From: Spirochaetaceae bacterium | Lineage (GTDB): Bacteria > Spirochaetota > Spirochaetia > Treponematales > Treponemataceae | Assembly: GCA_017416145.1 (NCBI GenBank) | Contig: JAFQDD010000023.1 | Coordinates: forward strand, 149,181-213,180 | DNA length: 64,000 bases | Direction: 5' to 3' | Shown here: piece by piece, positions 51,412 to 59,053 of the stretch | Numbering within the stretch: the first letter of the stretch is position 1 | Layout of the letters: each line of letters starts with the position of its first letter | Made by a program: the position numbers and the translations under genes | Notes under the pieces: generated by a model | Database searches by the model: none | What the model saw: the letters and a program-made list of their open reading frames with translations, nothing else | Told to the model about the DNA's origin: nothing

Positions 51412-53046
51412 ATGAAAGTTGTTTATTTTTACAGAAAATTTAATTCTTCAGATTTTTTTGAAAGTAAAATTCCCTTGAAGAAGATTCCAGTTCGCCTTAA
51501 AAACAAATATTTCTCCGAGAACCATATTTATGATACGGAAAAATTTATTTGGGAAAAATCTGACTCAATTCCCCAAATGAGGGAAAACTCTATTCCTGTT
51601 GAATACGTAGAATTTCCTACAAAACCAGCCATACCTACTTTCAAAACTTCCATATTTACAAAAAATGAATTGCTAACTCTTGAAGAACTATCTCCTATGG
51701 AAATGAAAAATTTTTTGGATTATCGCAATGACAAGTTACGCTTTCAATACAATTTAGAAAATTACAGTGTTTCAAAAGATTTAGTTTCTTGCAAAGTAAT
51801 AATTGATGAAATAAATTTTACCCTAACTTTATCATTTTACAAATTTCTTCGCCCACAAACAAAATCAAGTAATTTACCAACTTATTCTGATAACTTAACA
51901 GAAATCCCAAGTTTTGAAACATATTCTCTGTTTTTTGATATAAAAAATGGCTTGGTGTCATACGAAACTACAAATAACAAGAAAAAAATCATAACTTGGC
52001 ACGAAATAAGCAAAAACCTCAATAAATATCGCACAGAACACATACACTTTATTACAAACCTTAAACACTTTGAAATGAATATTATTCCAAAAACACTTCT
52101 TTCAAAAGTTTATGAAATATTTGCAAAACTAATCGAAGATTTTACCCAAAATCAAATCCACCCCACCCTAGAAGATTTCAATGTAAAAAAAATGATTAGC
52201 TTTACAATGCTTCCCTACGAAGAAAAACTTTATTCGCCACTTTTGTCCTCAGCATTAACTTCTTTAAAATTCAATCTTAAAGTAAATCGAAACAGTTCAA
52301 ATATTTTTAATAATTTTCTAAAATTAAATAAAATAAGAAATTATAGAATTTTAAGAAAGAAATTTATTGAACGACCTTCTGTTATTATTACTCAAAAAAT
52401 TTTACAATTAGCAGGATTTTCTGATGTAAATCTTTATATCAAAGTTCTAGAAAATGAAAAAATGTGCGACTCATTTGACAGAAGTCCTAAAAAATCTCTT
52501 TTTTTCTTTTGCAAATACAGTATAAAAAAACGTGGAGAAATTGCCACATTAAACACATTGAGGAAGGCTCGGTATTTAGGTTTATATTTCGAGGACGGCC
52601 TGGATATGTTTAAGCAATTTTTCCATTTAATTCCATCAGAAATCAAACAAGAAATTTTAAAAGAAGGTTTTACAGAATACTATCATGATATTCTTGCAAA
52701 AATTTCTTATCAGGCAAAACATAGAAAAATAAATTTTAAATATTCAGAGGAACAAAAAAATCTTCAGGACGAAATTGACGGATATACTTTCGCATTACCA
52801 AAATCAAATCATCAATTACAAGAAATTGGTGCAACTCTACATAATTGTGTCGCAAGTTATTCTGACAATGTTAAGAAAAAATCTTCTACGATAATTTACG
52901 CAAAAAAAGAAGGTGAATATAAAATTTGTATTGAATTACAAGGAAATAAAATTATTCAAGAAAAAACAAATTACAACACAAGTCCGCAAAATGAAGATTT
53001 TGAAGTTCTAAAAAAATGGCATATTCGTCACAAATTGATTATTTAG
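51412..53046 (+). CDS. Protein with PcfJ-like C-terminal domain
   Basis: A 544-residue soluble protein. Residues about 440-544 read YTFALPKSNHQLQEIGATLH, then NCVASYSDNVKKKSSTIIYA and GNKIIQEKTNYN, which is the PcfJ pattern (L-H-N-C-V-x-S-Y, a lysine/strand block, then a strand containing GKIIQ). PcfJ and relatives are known from conjugative plasmids and other mobile elements but have no settled function; the conserved Cys, His and Ser suggest a catalytic or nucleic-acid role. The first 430 residues are unrecognised. GAGGAGTAAAAGCCTATG start, 22 bases after the FliG-like gene. No terminator directly after; a set of hairpins follows. Confidence 0.8.
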   Translation: MKVVYFYRKFNSSDFFESKIPLKKIPVRLKNKYFSENHIYDTEKFIWEKSDSIPQMRENSIPVEYVEFPTKPAIPTFKTSIFTKNELLTLEELSPMEMKNFLDYRNDKLRFQYNLENYSVSKDLVSCKVIIDEINFTLTLSFYKFLRPQTKSSNLPTYSDNLTEIPSFETYSLFFDIKNGLVSYETTNNKKKIITWHEISKNLNKYRTEHIHFITNLKHFEMNIIPKTLLSKVYEIFAKLIEDFTQNQIHPTLEDFNVKKMISFTMLPYEEKLYSPLLSSALTSLKFNLKVNRNSSNIFNNFLKLNKIRNYRILRKKFIERPSVIITQKILQLAGFSDVNLYIKVLENEKMCDSFDRSPKKSLFFFCKYSIKKRGEIATLNTLRKARYLGLYFEDGLDMFKQFFHLIPSEIKQEILKEGFTEYYHDILAKISYQAKHRKINFKYSEEQKNLQDEIDGYTFALPKSNHQLQEIGATLHNCVASYSDNVKKKSSTIIYAKKEGEYKICIELQGNKIIQEKTNYNTSPQNEDFEVLKKWHIRHKLII

Positions 53047-53183
53047 TTTTTTGAAATTGTAGTTTTTACTCTAATAACCAGAATTTCATTTCAAAACAAA
53101 GATTTTTCTTCGCCCGTTGCTCACATCAACAAAAATCGTTATTATATAAGTATCGATATTTTGAAGCTTTTTATGGGAGACAT

Positions 53184-53222
53184 GATAAACACTTCTCCTT
53201 AAATAGCGTCGAAGTGTTTATC
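53184..53222. repeat. Perfect 12-bp inverted repeat
   Basis: GATAAACACTTC (53184-53195) and GAAGTGTTTATC (53211-53222), loop 15 bases. A possible six-codon reading frame starts at the ATG at 53182 (Met-Ile-Asn-Thr-Ser-Pro), preceded by TATGGGAGAC, which resembles a ribosome-binding site. Not followed by a T run. Confidence 0.7.
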
Positions 53223-53225
53223 TGT

Positions 53226-53246
53226 AAAGTTTGCGTTGCAAACTTT
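53226..53246. repeat. Perfect 9-bp hairpin
   Basis: AAAGTTTGC GTT GCAAACTTT, followed by CTTATC. It is one of four consecutive inverted repeats between the PcfJ-like gene and mrp, and may end the upstream transcript. Confidence 0.7.
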
Positions 53247-53256
53247 CTTATCATTT

Positions 53257-53284
53257 GCTGTTTTTCACTTTGTTGCAAAACAGC
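53257..53284. repeat. 8-bp inverted repeat
   Basis: GCTGTTTT (53257-53264) and AAAACAGC (53277-53284). Its right arm overlaps the direct repeat at 53279-53308. Confidence 0.6.
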
Positions 53285-53308
53285 GTTAAAAAGTCAAATC
53301 GGAAATTG
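53279..53308 (+). repeat. 30-bp direct repeat, right copy
   Basis: AACAGCGTTAAAAAGTCAAA... (30 bases) matches 48149-48178 at 26 of 30 positions, spaced 5130 bases apart and flanking the three-gene AAA+ locus. It continues into the 20-bp hairpin at 53288-53329. Confidence 0.6.
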
Positions 53309-53329
53309 AAATTTCCGATTTGACTTTTT
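53288..53329 (+). repeat. Perfect 20-bp palindrome directly upstream of mrp
   Basis: The two 20-base arms 53288-53307 and 53310-53329 are exact reverse complements with a two-base loop. It ends 15 bases before the mrp start codon and is followed by TATATGGGAG, so it would sit in the 5' end of the mRNA next to the ribosome-binding site. A related copy precedes the TraB-like gene. Confidence 0.75.
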
Positions 53330-53344
53330 ATATGGGAGAAAATT

Positions 53345-54169
53345 ATGTCAGAATGCTCACACAACTGTTCTTCTTGTAGTTCAAACTGTTCAGAAAGAAC
53401 TGAGCCACAAGATTTAAGAGAAAAACCACACAAGGGAAGCAACATAAAAAAAGTAATCGCTATTGCCAGTGGAAAAGGTGGCGTTGGAAAATCCTTCGTA
53501 ACATCAATGTTGGCAGTTTTAATGAACAAAAAAGGATACAAAACCGCTGTTTTAGACGCTGATATTACAGGGCCTTCTATTCCAAGAGCTTTTGGAGTTA
53601 CAGAAAGAGTTCAGGGTAACGAAGAAGGATTGTATCCAGTAAAAACAAAAAAAGATATTGGCATTATGTCTTTGAATTTGCTTTTGGAAAACGATACAGA
53701 CCCAGTTGTTTGGCGTGGACCTGTTATTGCAGGAGCTGTTAAGCAATTCTGGACAGACGTAATCTGGGGCGATGTGGACTATATGTTTATTGATATGCCA
53801 CCTGGAACCGGGGACGTACCTCTAACAGTTTTCCAATCAATTCCTGTAGACGGAATTATCGTAGCAGCAAGTCCACAAGAACTTGTTGGAATGATTGTCG
53901 AAAAAGCTGTAAACATGGCAAGTATGATGAATATTCCAGTTTTGGGATTAGTAGAAAATATGAGTTATGTAGAATGTCCTGATTGTGGCAAAAAAATCCA
54001 GATTTTCGGAGAAAGCCACATTGATGAAATCGCTGCAAAACACGGCGTAAAAACCGTTTCAAAAATCCCACTATCAAGAGATTTTGCTGCAGCCGCAGAC
54101 TCTGGAAAAATCGAAGATATTGACCTTTCATTCTTAGATGAAATGGTTTCTATGTTGGAAAGTTTATAG
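53345..54169 (+). CDS. mrp: Mrp/NBP35-type iron-sulfur cluster carrier ATPase
   Basis: A 274-residue P-loop ATPase that carries and delivers Fe-S clusters. It starts with a cysteine-rich region (CSHNCSSCSSNC) as in NBP35, then the deviant Walker A IASGKGGVGKSFVTSML, AVLDADITGPSIPRAF, DVDYMFIDMPPGTGDVPLT and the C-terminal CPDC cluster pair in VECPDCGKKIQIFG. Eukaryotic Nbp35-like N-terminal cysteines are seen in part of the bacterial family. GGGAGAAAATT precedes the ATG. A strong terminator follows. The palindrome immediately upstream suggests post-transcriptional control. Confidence 0.93.
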   Translation: MSECSHNCSSCSSNCSERTEPQDLREKPHKGSNIKKVIAIASGKGGVGKSFVTSMLAVLMNKKGYKTAVLDADITGPSIPRAFGVTERVQGNEEGLYPVKTKKDIGIMSLNLLLENDTDPVVWRGPVIAGAVKQFWTDVIWGDVDYMFIDMPPGTGDVPLTVFQSIPVDGIIVAASPQELVGMIVEKAVNMASMMNIPVLGLVENMSYVECPDCGKKIQIFGESHIDEIAAKHGVKTVSKIPLSRDFAAAADSGKIEDIDLSFLDEMVSMLESL

Positions 54170-54172
54170 ACA

Positions 54173-54230
54173 AAAAAGCCTAAGTCTTTGAAAACTGATA
54201 AATATCAACTTTCGGACTTAGGCTTTTCTT
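54173..54230. terminator. Bidirectional terminator, mrp and argD
   Basis: AAAAGCCTAAGTC...GGACTTAGGCTTTT with a T run on the plus strand and an A run on the other side. It lies between the two converging genes. Confidence 0.85.
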
Positions 54231-54264
54231 TTTTATATCAAATATATTTCAAAATTGCAAAAAA

Positions 54265-55491
54265 CTAGCTTAAAATTGATTTTAGAATTTCAAGACCTGT
54301 ATCAACTTCTTCTTTTGTGATTACAAGAGGTGGCAAAAATCTTAGAGTTTTTACACCAGCTGTAGAAATACACAAACCAGTTCCCTTTTCTGAAGCGGCC
54401 AAACACATTTTTTGAACTTCTCCAGCCGTTGCAAATTTGGAAGTTTCTTCAATATCAATTCCAATCATCAATCCCTTGCCACGAACTTCTTTTACGCAAG
54501 GAAGATTCCAGGATTTTACAGTATTTCTAATGTATTCACCCATTTTTGAAACATTTTCCAAAAACTCTTTTTCTTTGATGATATTTAGCACAGTTTCTGC
54601 TGCAGCCACAGCCAAAGGATTTCCAGCAAAAGTAGACTGATGATCTCCTGCCACAAAAACATCTTTTGCAATTCCCTTGTAAATACAAGCACCCATTGGA
54701 ACGCCACCAGCAATTCCCTTTGCAAGAGTAACAACTTCTGGGTCAAAACCAAGCTCTGTACTTGCAAGCAAACTTCCCGTTCTAGCCATTCCAGTTTGAA
54801 CCTCGTCCGCAATTACAATAGCACCTGCTTTCCGTGCAGCTTCCGCTGCAGCCTTTGCCCAGTCTGCATCCACAAGATTAACGCCCCCTTCTCCCTGTAC
54901 GCACTCAAGCATAAAAGCACATACAGTTTCGTCAAAGGCAGTTTTTAGACAATCATAGTCGTTGGCCTTTATTGTTCTAAATCCCTCTGGATATGGAGCA
55001 AAACAGTCTGGGTGAAATTTGTCCTGACCTGTGGCACACAAAGTTGCAATAGTTCTTCCGTGAAAAGATTTTTCCAAAGTAACAATTACATTGCGTTTTT
55101 TATCTGATACAGCACAAGTTCCATTTGTAGAAGCCATTTTTCCAGTAGAAACCAAATATCCATATTTACGAGCCAATTTGATAGCAGCCTCGTTGGCTTC
55201 AGCACCACTGTTTCCAAAGTAAACCTTATCGTAACCAGTGGTTTCTAAAAGATTTTTAGCGTATTTTAGCCCAATATCGCTAACATAATAGTTAGAAATG
55301 TGAATCTGTTTTGCAACTTGATTTTGAAGAGCTTTCACAAGTTCTGGATGATTGTGTCCAAGACAATTAACCCCGATACCAGAAACAAAATCAATATATT
55401 TTTTGCCATTCACATCAGACAAAGTTGAACCTTGCCCTTTTTCAAAAGTAATGTCAAAACTACCAAAATTATTAACAACATTCTTTTCCAT
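54265..55491 (-). CDS. argD: Acetylornithine aminotransferase
   Basis: A 408-residue class III PLP aminotransferase that forms N-acetylornithine from acetylglutamate semialdehyde: DFVSGIGVNCLGHNHPELV, YFGNSGAEANEAAIKLARK, EKSFHGRTIATLCATG, ECVQGEGGVN, IADEVQTGMARTG and TLAKGIAGGVPMGAC with the PLP lysine. Together with argJ and argB it makes the arginine route from glutamate to N-acetylornithine, except argC, which is not in the window. It follows argB across a 733-base repeat region and probably has its own promoter. Confidence 0.93.
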   Translation of the reverse strand: MEKNVVNNFGSFDITFEKGQGSTLSDVNGKKYIDFVSGIGVNCLGHNHPELVKALQNQVAKQIHISNYYVSDIGLKYAKNLLETTGYDKVYFGNSGAEANEAAIKLARKYGYLVSTGKMASTNGTCAVSDKKRNVIVTLEKSFHGRTIATLCATGQDKFHPDCFAPYPEGFRTIKANDYDCLKTAFDETVCAFMLECVQGEGGVNLVDADWAKAAAEAARKAGAIVIADEVQTGMARTGSLLASTELGFDPEVVTLAKGIAGGVPMGACIYKGIAKDVFVAGDHQSTFAGNPLAVAAAETVLNIIKEKEFLENVSKMGEYIRNTVKSWNLPCVKEVRGKGLMIGIDIEETSKFATAGEVQKMCLAASEKGTGLCISTAGVKTLRFLPPLVITKEEVDTGLEILKSILS

Positions 55492-55535
55492 ATAAAATAT
55501 CCTTTTATGTTCATTATACGTAGTCAGGTATGGAT

Positions 55536-55993
55536 TGTTTCAGCACGTCCTTAGAAGGATTAGCAGTCAAGGAGGGCAAAATTCTGAAAGCAACCTTGAC
55601 TGATATCCTTCAGTCCTTGCTTACACAATCCACACCTGTCTGGTTCGCTGTACAAGTATATTTTTCATGCGCAGCCATTTCCGTGGGGTGCTTCAGTTTG
55701 TCCTTGGAAGCCAAGCGGCCAAGGGCAGTAGAATTCTGAAAGAACACTTGTCCGATAGGCTTCAGTCCACGCTTTCGCAACATCCGCCTGTCTGGTTCAC
55801 TGCACAAGTATATTTTTCATGCGCAGCCATTCCCGTGGGATGCTTCAGTATGTCCTTAGGTGGCTTAGCGAGCAAGGAAGGTAGAATTCTGCAAGAACAC
55901 TTGTCCGATAAGCTTCAGTCCACGCTTTCGCAACATCCGCCTGTCTGGTTCGCTGTACAAGTATATTTTTCATGTGCAGCCAATCACGTAAGC
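55536..55993. repeat. Three tandem copies of a 152-153 bp repeat
   Basis: Copies begin at about 55536, 55689 and 55841. Copies 1 and 3 are open in one plus-strand frame as a 51-residue unit with CFS..SL.GLA.KEG and PVWFAVQVYFSCAA; copy 2 has lost one base, shifting frame. In the first third, copies 1 and 3 differ repeatedly at third codon positions only, as if once under protein selection. The reverse strand also has short open frames starting MAAHEKYTCTANQTG. It is more GC-rich than its neighbours and has no convincing ribosome-binding site. Confidence 0.75.
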
Positions 55994-56046
55994 TACGCAC
56001 GGTACGCTGGAACAGCCGTACCTAACACCTAGCCCAGTCACGAGAG

Positions 56047-56200
56047 AAAAACCCCTCAACAACCAAAACAAACCCTCTTGCCAGAGTCCAGAGGGCGGCT
56101 AGCCCTTTGGTCGTGCAAGGAAAGGTCGGGGGTTTGGGGGTAGGAAAAACTACGCTTCGAAAGTAGTTGGTTTTCCTACCCCCAAAAAAAGAGGGGTTCT
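56047..56200. repeat. GC-rich hairpin-forming intergenic element (copy 2)
   Basis: Outer arms AACCCCTC (56050-56057) and GAGGGGTT (56191-56198) enclose a long hairpin: arm 56136-56153 GGGGGTAGGAAAAACTAC and arm 56163-56183 ending CCTACCCCC, with a GCTTCGAAA loop and one small bulge. The segment around 56112-56135 (TGCAAGGAAAGGTCGGGGG) matches the element at 30255-30280. No coding frame is supported. It fills the rest of the argB-argD gap. Confidence 0.65.
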
Positions 56201-56224
56201 CCAAGGGGAGCCCTCCCCTTAGAC

Positions 56225-57112
56225 TTAAGAAAGCATTGTTCCAATCCCTCGATCACTAAACATTTCTATCAATAAACTATGTGGCACACGACCGTCAATA
56301 ATGTGGGTACGTGGTACGCCTCCTTTTAGTGCAGTTAAACAACATTCGATTTTTGGAATCATGCCTCTGCTAATTACCCCAGTTGCTATCATTGAAGGGA
56401 TAGCTTCTCGTGCAATTCTTTTTATCAAACTATCAGGATTGTTTACATCTCGCAAAACACCTGGTACGTTAGTTAATTGCACAAACTTTTCTGCTCCCAA
56501 AGCCACAGCGATTTTTGCAGCAGCGGTGTCAGCGTTTATGTTGTATCGGGCATCATCACCTTGTTCCCCAAGAGCCACAGTACTAATAACTGGAATAAAT
56601 CCTTGGTCAAGCAAAGAACGGACAATTTCAGGATTTACTTCTGTTACATCCCCAACAAAGCCTAAATCAGCCCCGTCCTTATCAATTTTTTTTGCACGAA
56701 GAAGGCCAGAATCCACGCCACTTAAACCAACAGCCTTTCCACCTTGCTGAAGCAAAATCCCAACAATATCCTTGTTAAGTTTTCCAGTAAGAACCATTTG
56801 CACTATTTCCATGGTTTCAGCATCTGTATAGCGAAGACCATTTACAAACTTAGATTCCTTCCCAACTCGTTCCAACATATGATTGATTTCAGGACCACCA
56901 CCGTGAACCAAAACAACTTGAATCCCGATTGTATTCAAAAGCACAATGTCTTCCATTACAGCTTTTTTTAAATCCTCGTTTAACATGGCATTTCCACCAT
57001 ATTTTACAACAACAACTTTACCAACCCATTGTTTAATGTAAGGCAATGCCTGAACCAAAACCTCAGACCAAGTTGCACTATCTAATTCTTTTTCCAAATC
57101 CTTTTCCGCCAT
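56225..57112 (-). CDS. argB: Acetylglutamate kinase
   Basis: A 295-residue amino-acid kinase phosphorylating N-acetylglutamate: [65 protein letters not shown] and [27 protein letters not shown] precedes the ATG. It is 38 bases downstream of argJ in the same operon. In many bacteria this step is inhibited by arginine; the N-terminal helix typical of arginine-sensitive hexameric forms seems present ([18 protein letters not shown]). Confidence 0.95.
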   Translation of the reverse strand: MAEKDLEKELDSATWSEVLVQALPYIKQWVGKVVVVKYGGNAMLNEDLKKAVMEDIVLLNTIGIQVVLVHGGGPEINHMLERVGKESKFVNGLRYTDAETMEIVQMVLTGKLNKDIVGILLQQGGKAVGLSGVDSGLLRAKKIDKDGADLGFVGDVTEVNPEIVRSLLDQGFIPVISTVALGEQGDDARYNINADTAAAKIAVALGAEKFVQLTNVPGVLRDVNNPDSLIKRIAREAIPSMIATGVISRGMIPKIECCLTALKGGVPRTHIIDGRVPHSLLIEMFSDRGIGTMLS

Positions 57113-57127
57113 AATATCCCCTAATGT

Positions 57128-57147
57128 AAATTCTGAATTCAGAATTT
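57128..57147. promoter_or_regulatory. Palindrome between argJ and argB
   Basis: AAATTCTGAATTCAGAATTT is a perfect 20-base palindrome directly before argB. The core TGAATTC also occurs in a similar string upstream of argJ (58529-58557). It could be an operator of an ArgR-like regulator, whose known sites contain TGAAT/ATTCA half-sites; this is only an inference. Confidence 0.4.
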
Positions 57148-57150
57148 TTC

Positions 57151-58416
57151 TTATGTTCTATAATCTCCGTTGATTTTTACATATTCGTAAGTTAAATCGC
57201 AGCCCCAAGCTGTTCCAGAACCTTCTCCGTCTTTTAGTTCCACAAGGATTTTTACCTCTTTTTCAGACAAAGTGATTTTTGCCTTGTCTTCGTCAAAATC
57301 AAGTGGTACACCATTTTTGAAAACAGTAATAAAGTTCTCAGATTTTTTTCCATCATCCATTAAACTACAAGACTTAAAGCTAACAGTAGTTTTTTCTGGA
57401 GTGAAAAATTCTCCGCTGTAACCAAGGGCGCACAAAATGCGTCCCCAGTTTGCGTCTTTGCCAAAAAAAGCAGCCTTTACCAAACTTGAAGAAATAACAG
57501 CTTTTGCAAGTTTTCGAGCTGTAACATCATCCTTTGCACCAGTTATGCTACATTCAAGCAAATGTTCAGCTCCTTCTCCGTCTGCTGCAATTTTACGAGC
57601 CATTTCTGTGTTTAGTGCGTTTAATGCCGCTACAAAAGCCTTGTAATCCTCATTTTTTTCTTTGATTTCAGGATTTTCAGCCATTCCGTTGGCAAGTAAA
57701 AGCAAAGTATCGTTTGTACTTGTATCCCCATCCACAGAAACACAGTTATAAGTAATTTCAGCACTTTCTTTCAAAGCTTCTTTTAGCATTTCAGTAGAAA
57801 TTGCACAGTCAGTTGTAATAAAACCAAGCATTGTTCCAAGATTGATGTGAATCATTCCAGAACCTTTTGCCATCGTTCCAATTGTTACTGTCTTTCCTCC
57901 AATTTCTGTAGAAACTGCAACTTCTTTATATTTTGTGTCTGTGGTCATAATTGCAACACGGGCTTTTTCGTGGCCTTCTTTTGAAAGACCGGATGCAAGT
58001 TCGTCTGCATGACTTTCTATCACTTCCACAGGAAGCTGCTGACCGATAACCCCAGTTGAACAAACCAAAACATCATCTTCATCAATTTTGCCCCATTTAT
58101 CTAGCTTACTAACTGCAACAGCAGCAGCGTGAGCCATTCTCACAGCCACATTTGCACCATTATCCCCTGTACAAGCGTTGGCATTTCCACTGTTTGCAAT
58201 AACAGCTTGGGCTTTTCCTCTGCGTAGGCGTAACATAGAAAGTTTAACAGGTTCAGCTTTTACCTTGTTTTGAGTAAAAACTCCAGCTGCATTACATTGC
58301 ACCTCTGAAACAATTAAAGCTGTGTCTTCTTTTGTTCTTCCAGCTTTAATTCCAGAAAGAACACCATTTGCATAAAAACCTTTTGGAGCTGTAACTCCAC
58401 CTTCAATAAATTCCAT
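57151..58416 (-). CDS. argJ: Bifunctional ornithine acetyltransferase / N-acetylglutamate synthase
   Basis: A 421-residue Arg[48 protein letters not shown], and the self-cleavage/catalytic site [19 protein letters not shown] (the nucleophile Thr is in the L-G-T-M-L block). After autocleavage the two chains transfer acetyl from acetylornithine to glutamate, making a cyclic arginine route. GGCGG precedes the ATG. It starts the argJ-argB operon; a run of AATTCTG repeats lies about 115-140 bases upstream. Confidence 0.94.
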   Translation of the reverse strand: MEFIEGGVTAPKGFYANGVLSGIKAGRTKEDTALIVSEVQCNAAGVFTQNKVKAEPVKLSMLRLRRGKAQAVIANSGNANACTGDNGANVAVRMAHAAAVAVSKLDKWGKIDEDDVLVCSTGVIGQQLPVEVIESHADELASGLSKEGHEKARVAIMTTDTKYKEVAVSTEIGGKTVTIGTMAKGSGMIHINLGTMLGFITTDCAISTEMLKEALKESAEITYNCVSVDGDTSTNDTLLLLANGMAENPEIKEKNEDYKAFVAALNALNTEMARKIAADGEGAEHLLECSITGAKDDVTARKLAKAVISSSLVKAAFFGKDANWGRILCALGYSGEFFTPEKTTVSFKSCSLMDDGKKSENFITVFKNGVPLDFDEDKAKITLSEKEVKILVELKDGEGSGTAWGCDLTYEYVKINGDYRT

Positions 58417-58528
58417 ATTTACCGCCTAAAAAATGAATTATTATACAATATAAATATCACAATATTTATAAATATGCAAGATATACACACAAAACTGCAT
58501 ATTTTTTGCATATCCCCCTAAAAAAATC

Positions 58529-58557
58529 AGAATTCTGAATTCTGAATTCCGAATTTT
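58529..58557. promoter_or_regulatory. Heptad AATTCTG repeat upstream of argJ
   Basis: The string CAGAATTCTGAATTCTGAAT followed by TCCGAATTT is three or four near-copies of a seven-base unit AATTCTG. It lies in the 186-base gap between the divergent argJ and lipoprotein genes. It shares the TGAATTC core with the palindrome before argB and might be an operator; direct evidence is lacking. Confidence 0.4.
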
Positions 58558-58602
58558 AAAATCCCCTTGTCTTATAAAAAAAAACTTGTTAAACTTATAA
58601 TT

Positions 58603-58995
58603 ATGAAAAAGACAATTATTACATCAATTTTAGTATTATTTACACTTTTAACATTTTTTGCTTGTCAGTCTGCCCCAACAGAAATCCCAGCAGATTTATC
58701 TGAAGCAGAACTTACAAAACTAGCCCAAGCATCCTACGATAATGGCAATATGAAAGCCGCCACAGCCTATTACGAAGCAATTATCGAACGATATGGAGAC
58801 AATCCAGACAGTTTCGTTGCTGCAAAATTTGAACTTGCACATCTTTTAGTAAAAGAAAAAAAATACGAAGAAGCAAAACCAATTTTAGAAGAAATCCTAG
58901 GATTGTACACAGCCAACGAATTTGGCAGTTTACCACCAGAATACAAAAAACTTGTAGAAATTGATTTAGCAAAAATCCAAGTACAAGAAAACTAA
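58603..58995 (+). CDS. Small TPR-like lipoprotein
   Basis: A 130-residue protein with lipobox LLTFFACQS. ATG at 58603 begins the signal; an upstream frame to 58567 lacks it. The mature part has tetratricopeptide-like helix pairs (LAQASYDNGNMKAATAYYEA, FVAAKFELAHLLVKEKKYEE, AKPILEEILGLY), so it is likely a protein-protein interaction module at the periplasmic face of a membrane. A terminator follows. Divergent from argJ. Confidence 0.78.
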   Translation: MKKTIITSILVLFTLLTFFACQSAPTEIPADLSEAELTKLAQASYDNGNMKAATAYYEAIIERYGDNPDSFVAAKFELAHLLVKEKKYEEAKPILEEILGLYTANEFGSLPPEYKKLVEIDLAKIQVQEN

Positions 58996-58996
58996 A

Positions 58997-59051
58997 AAAA
59001 ATCCAGCATTTATCACGCTTATTTTAAATAACGCAACAAATGCTGGAGATT
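58997..59051 (-). terminator. Terminator of the CBM9-like gene (shared)
   Basis: CCAGCATTT...AAATGCTGG stem; on the minus strand a run of T follows. It lies two bases before the CBM9-like gene's stop and after the TPR-like gene's stop, so it may serve both. Confidence 0.75.
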
Positions 59052-59053
59052 CA

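Noticed and set aside
53047..53183. Possible extra gene between the PcfJ-like gene and mrp
   Set aside because: Only very short frames occur; the sequence is mainly hairpins, described as repeats.
55530..56032. Two plus-strand reading frames (69 and 121 residues) and a minus-strand frame within the tandem repeat
   Set aside because: They are produced by the repeat unit in shifted frames, have no ribosome-binding site, and the middle copy breaks the frame; annotated as a repeat instead of genes.
56301..56750. 149-residue plus-strand frame opposite argB
   Set aside because: Antisense shadow of a conserved gene; composition follows from argB codon use.
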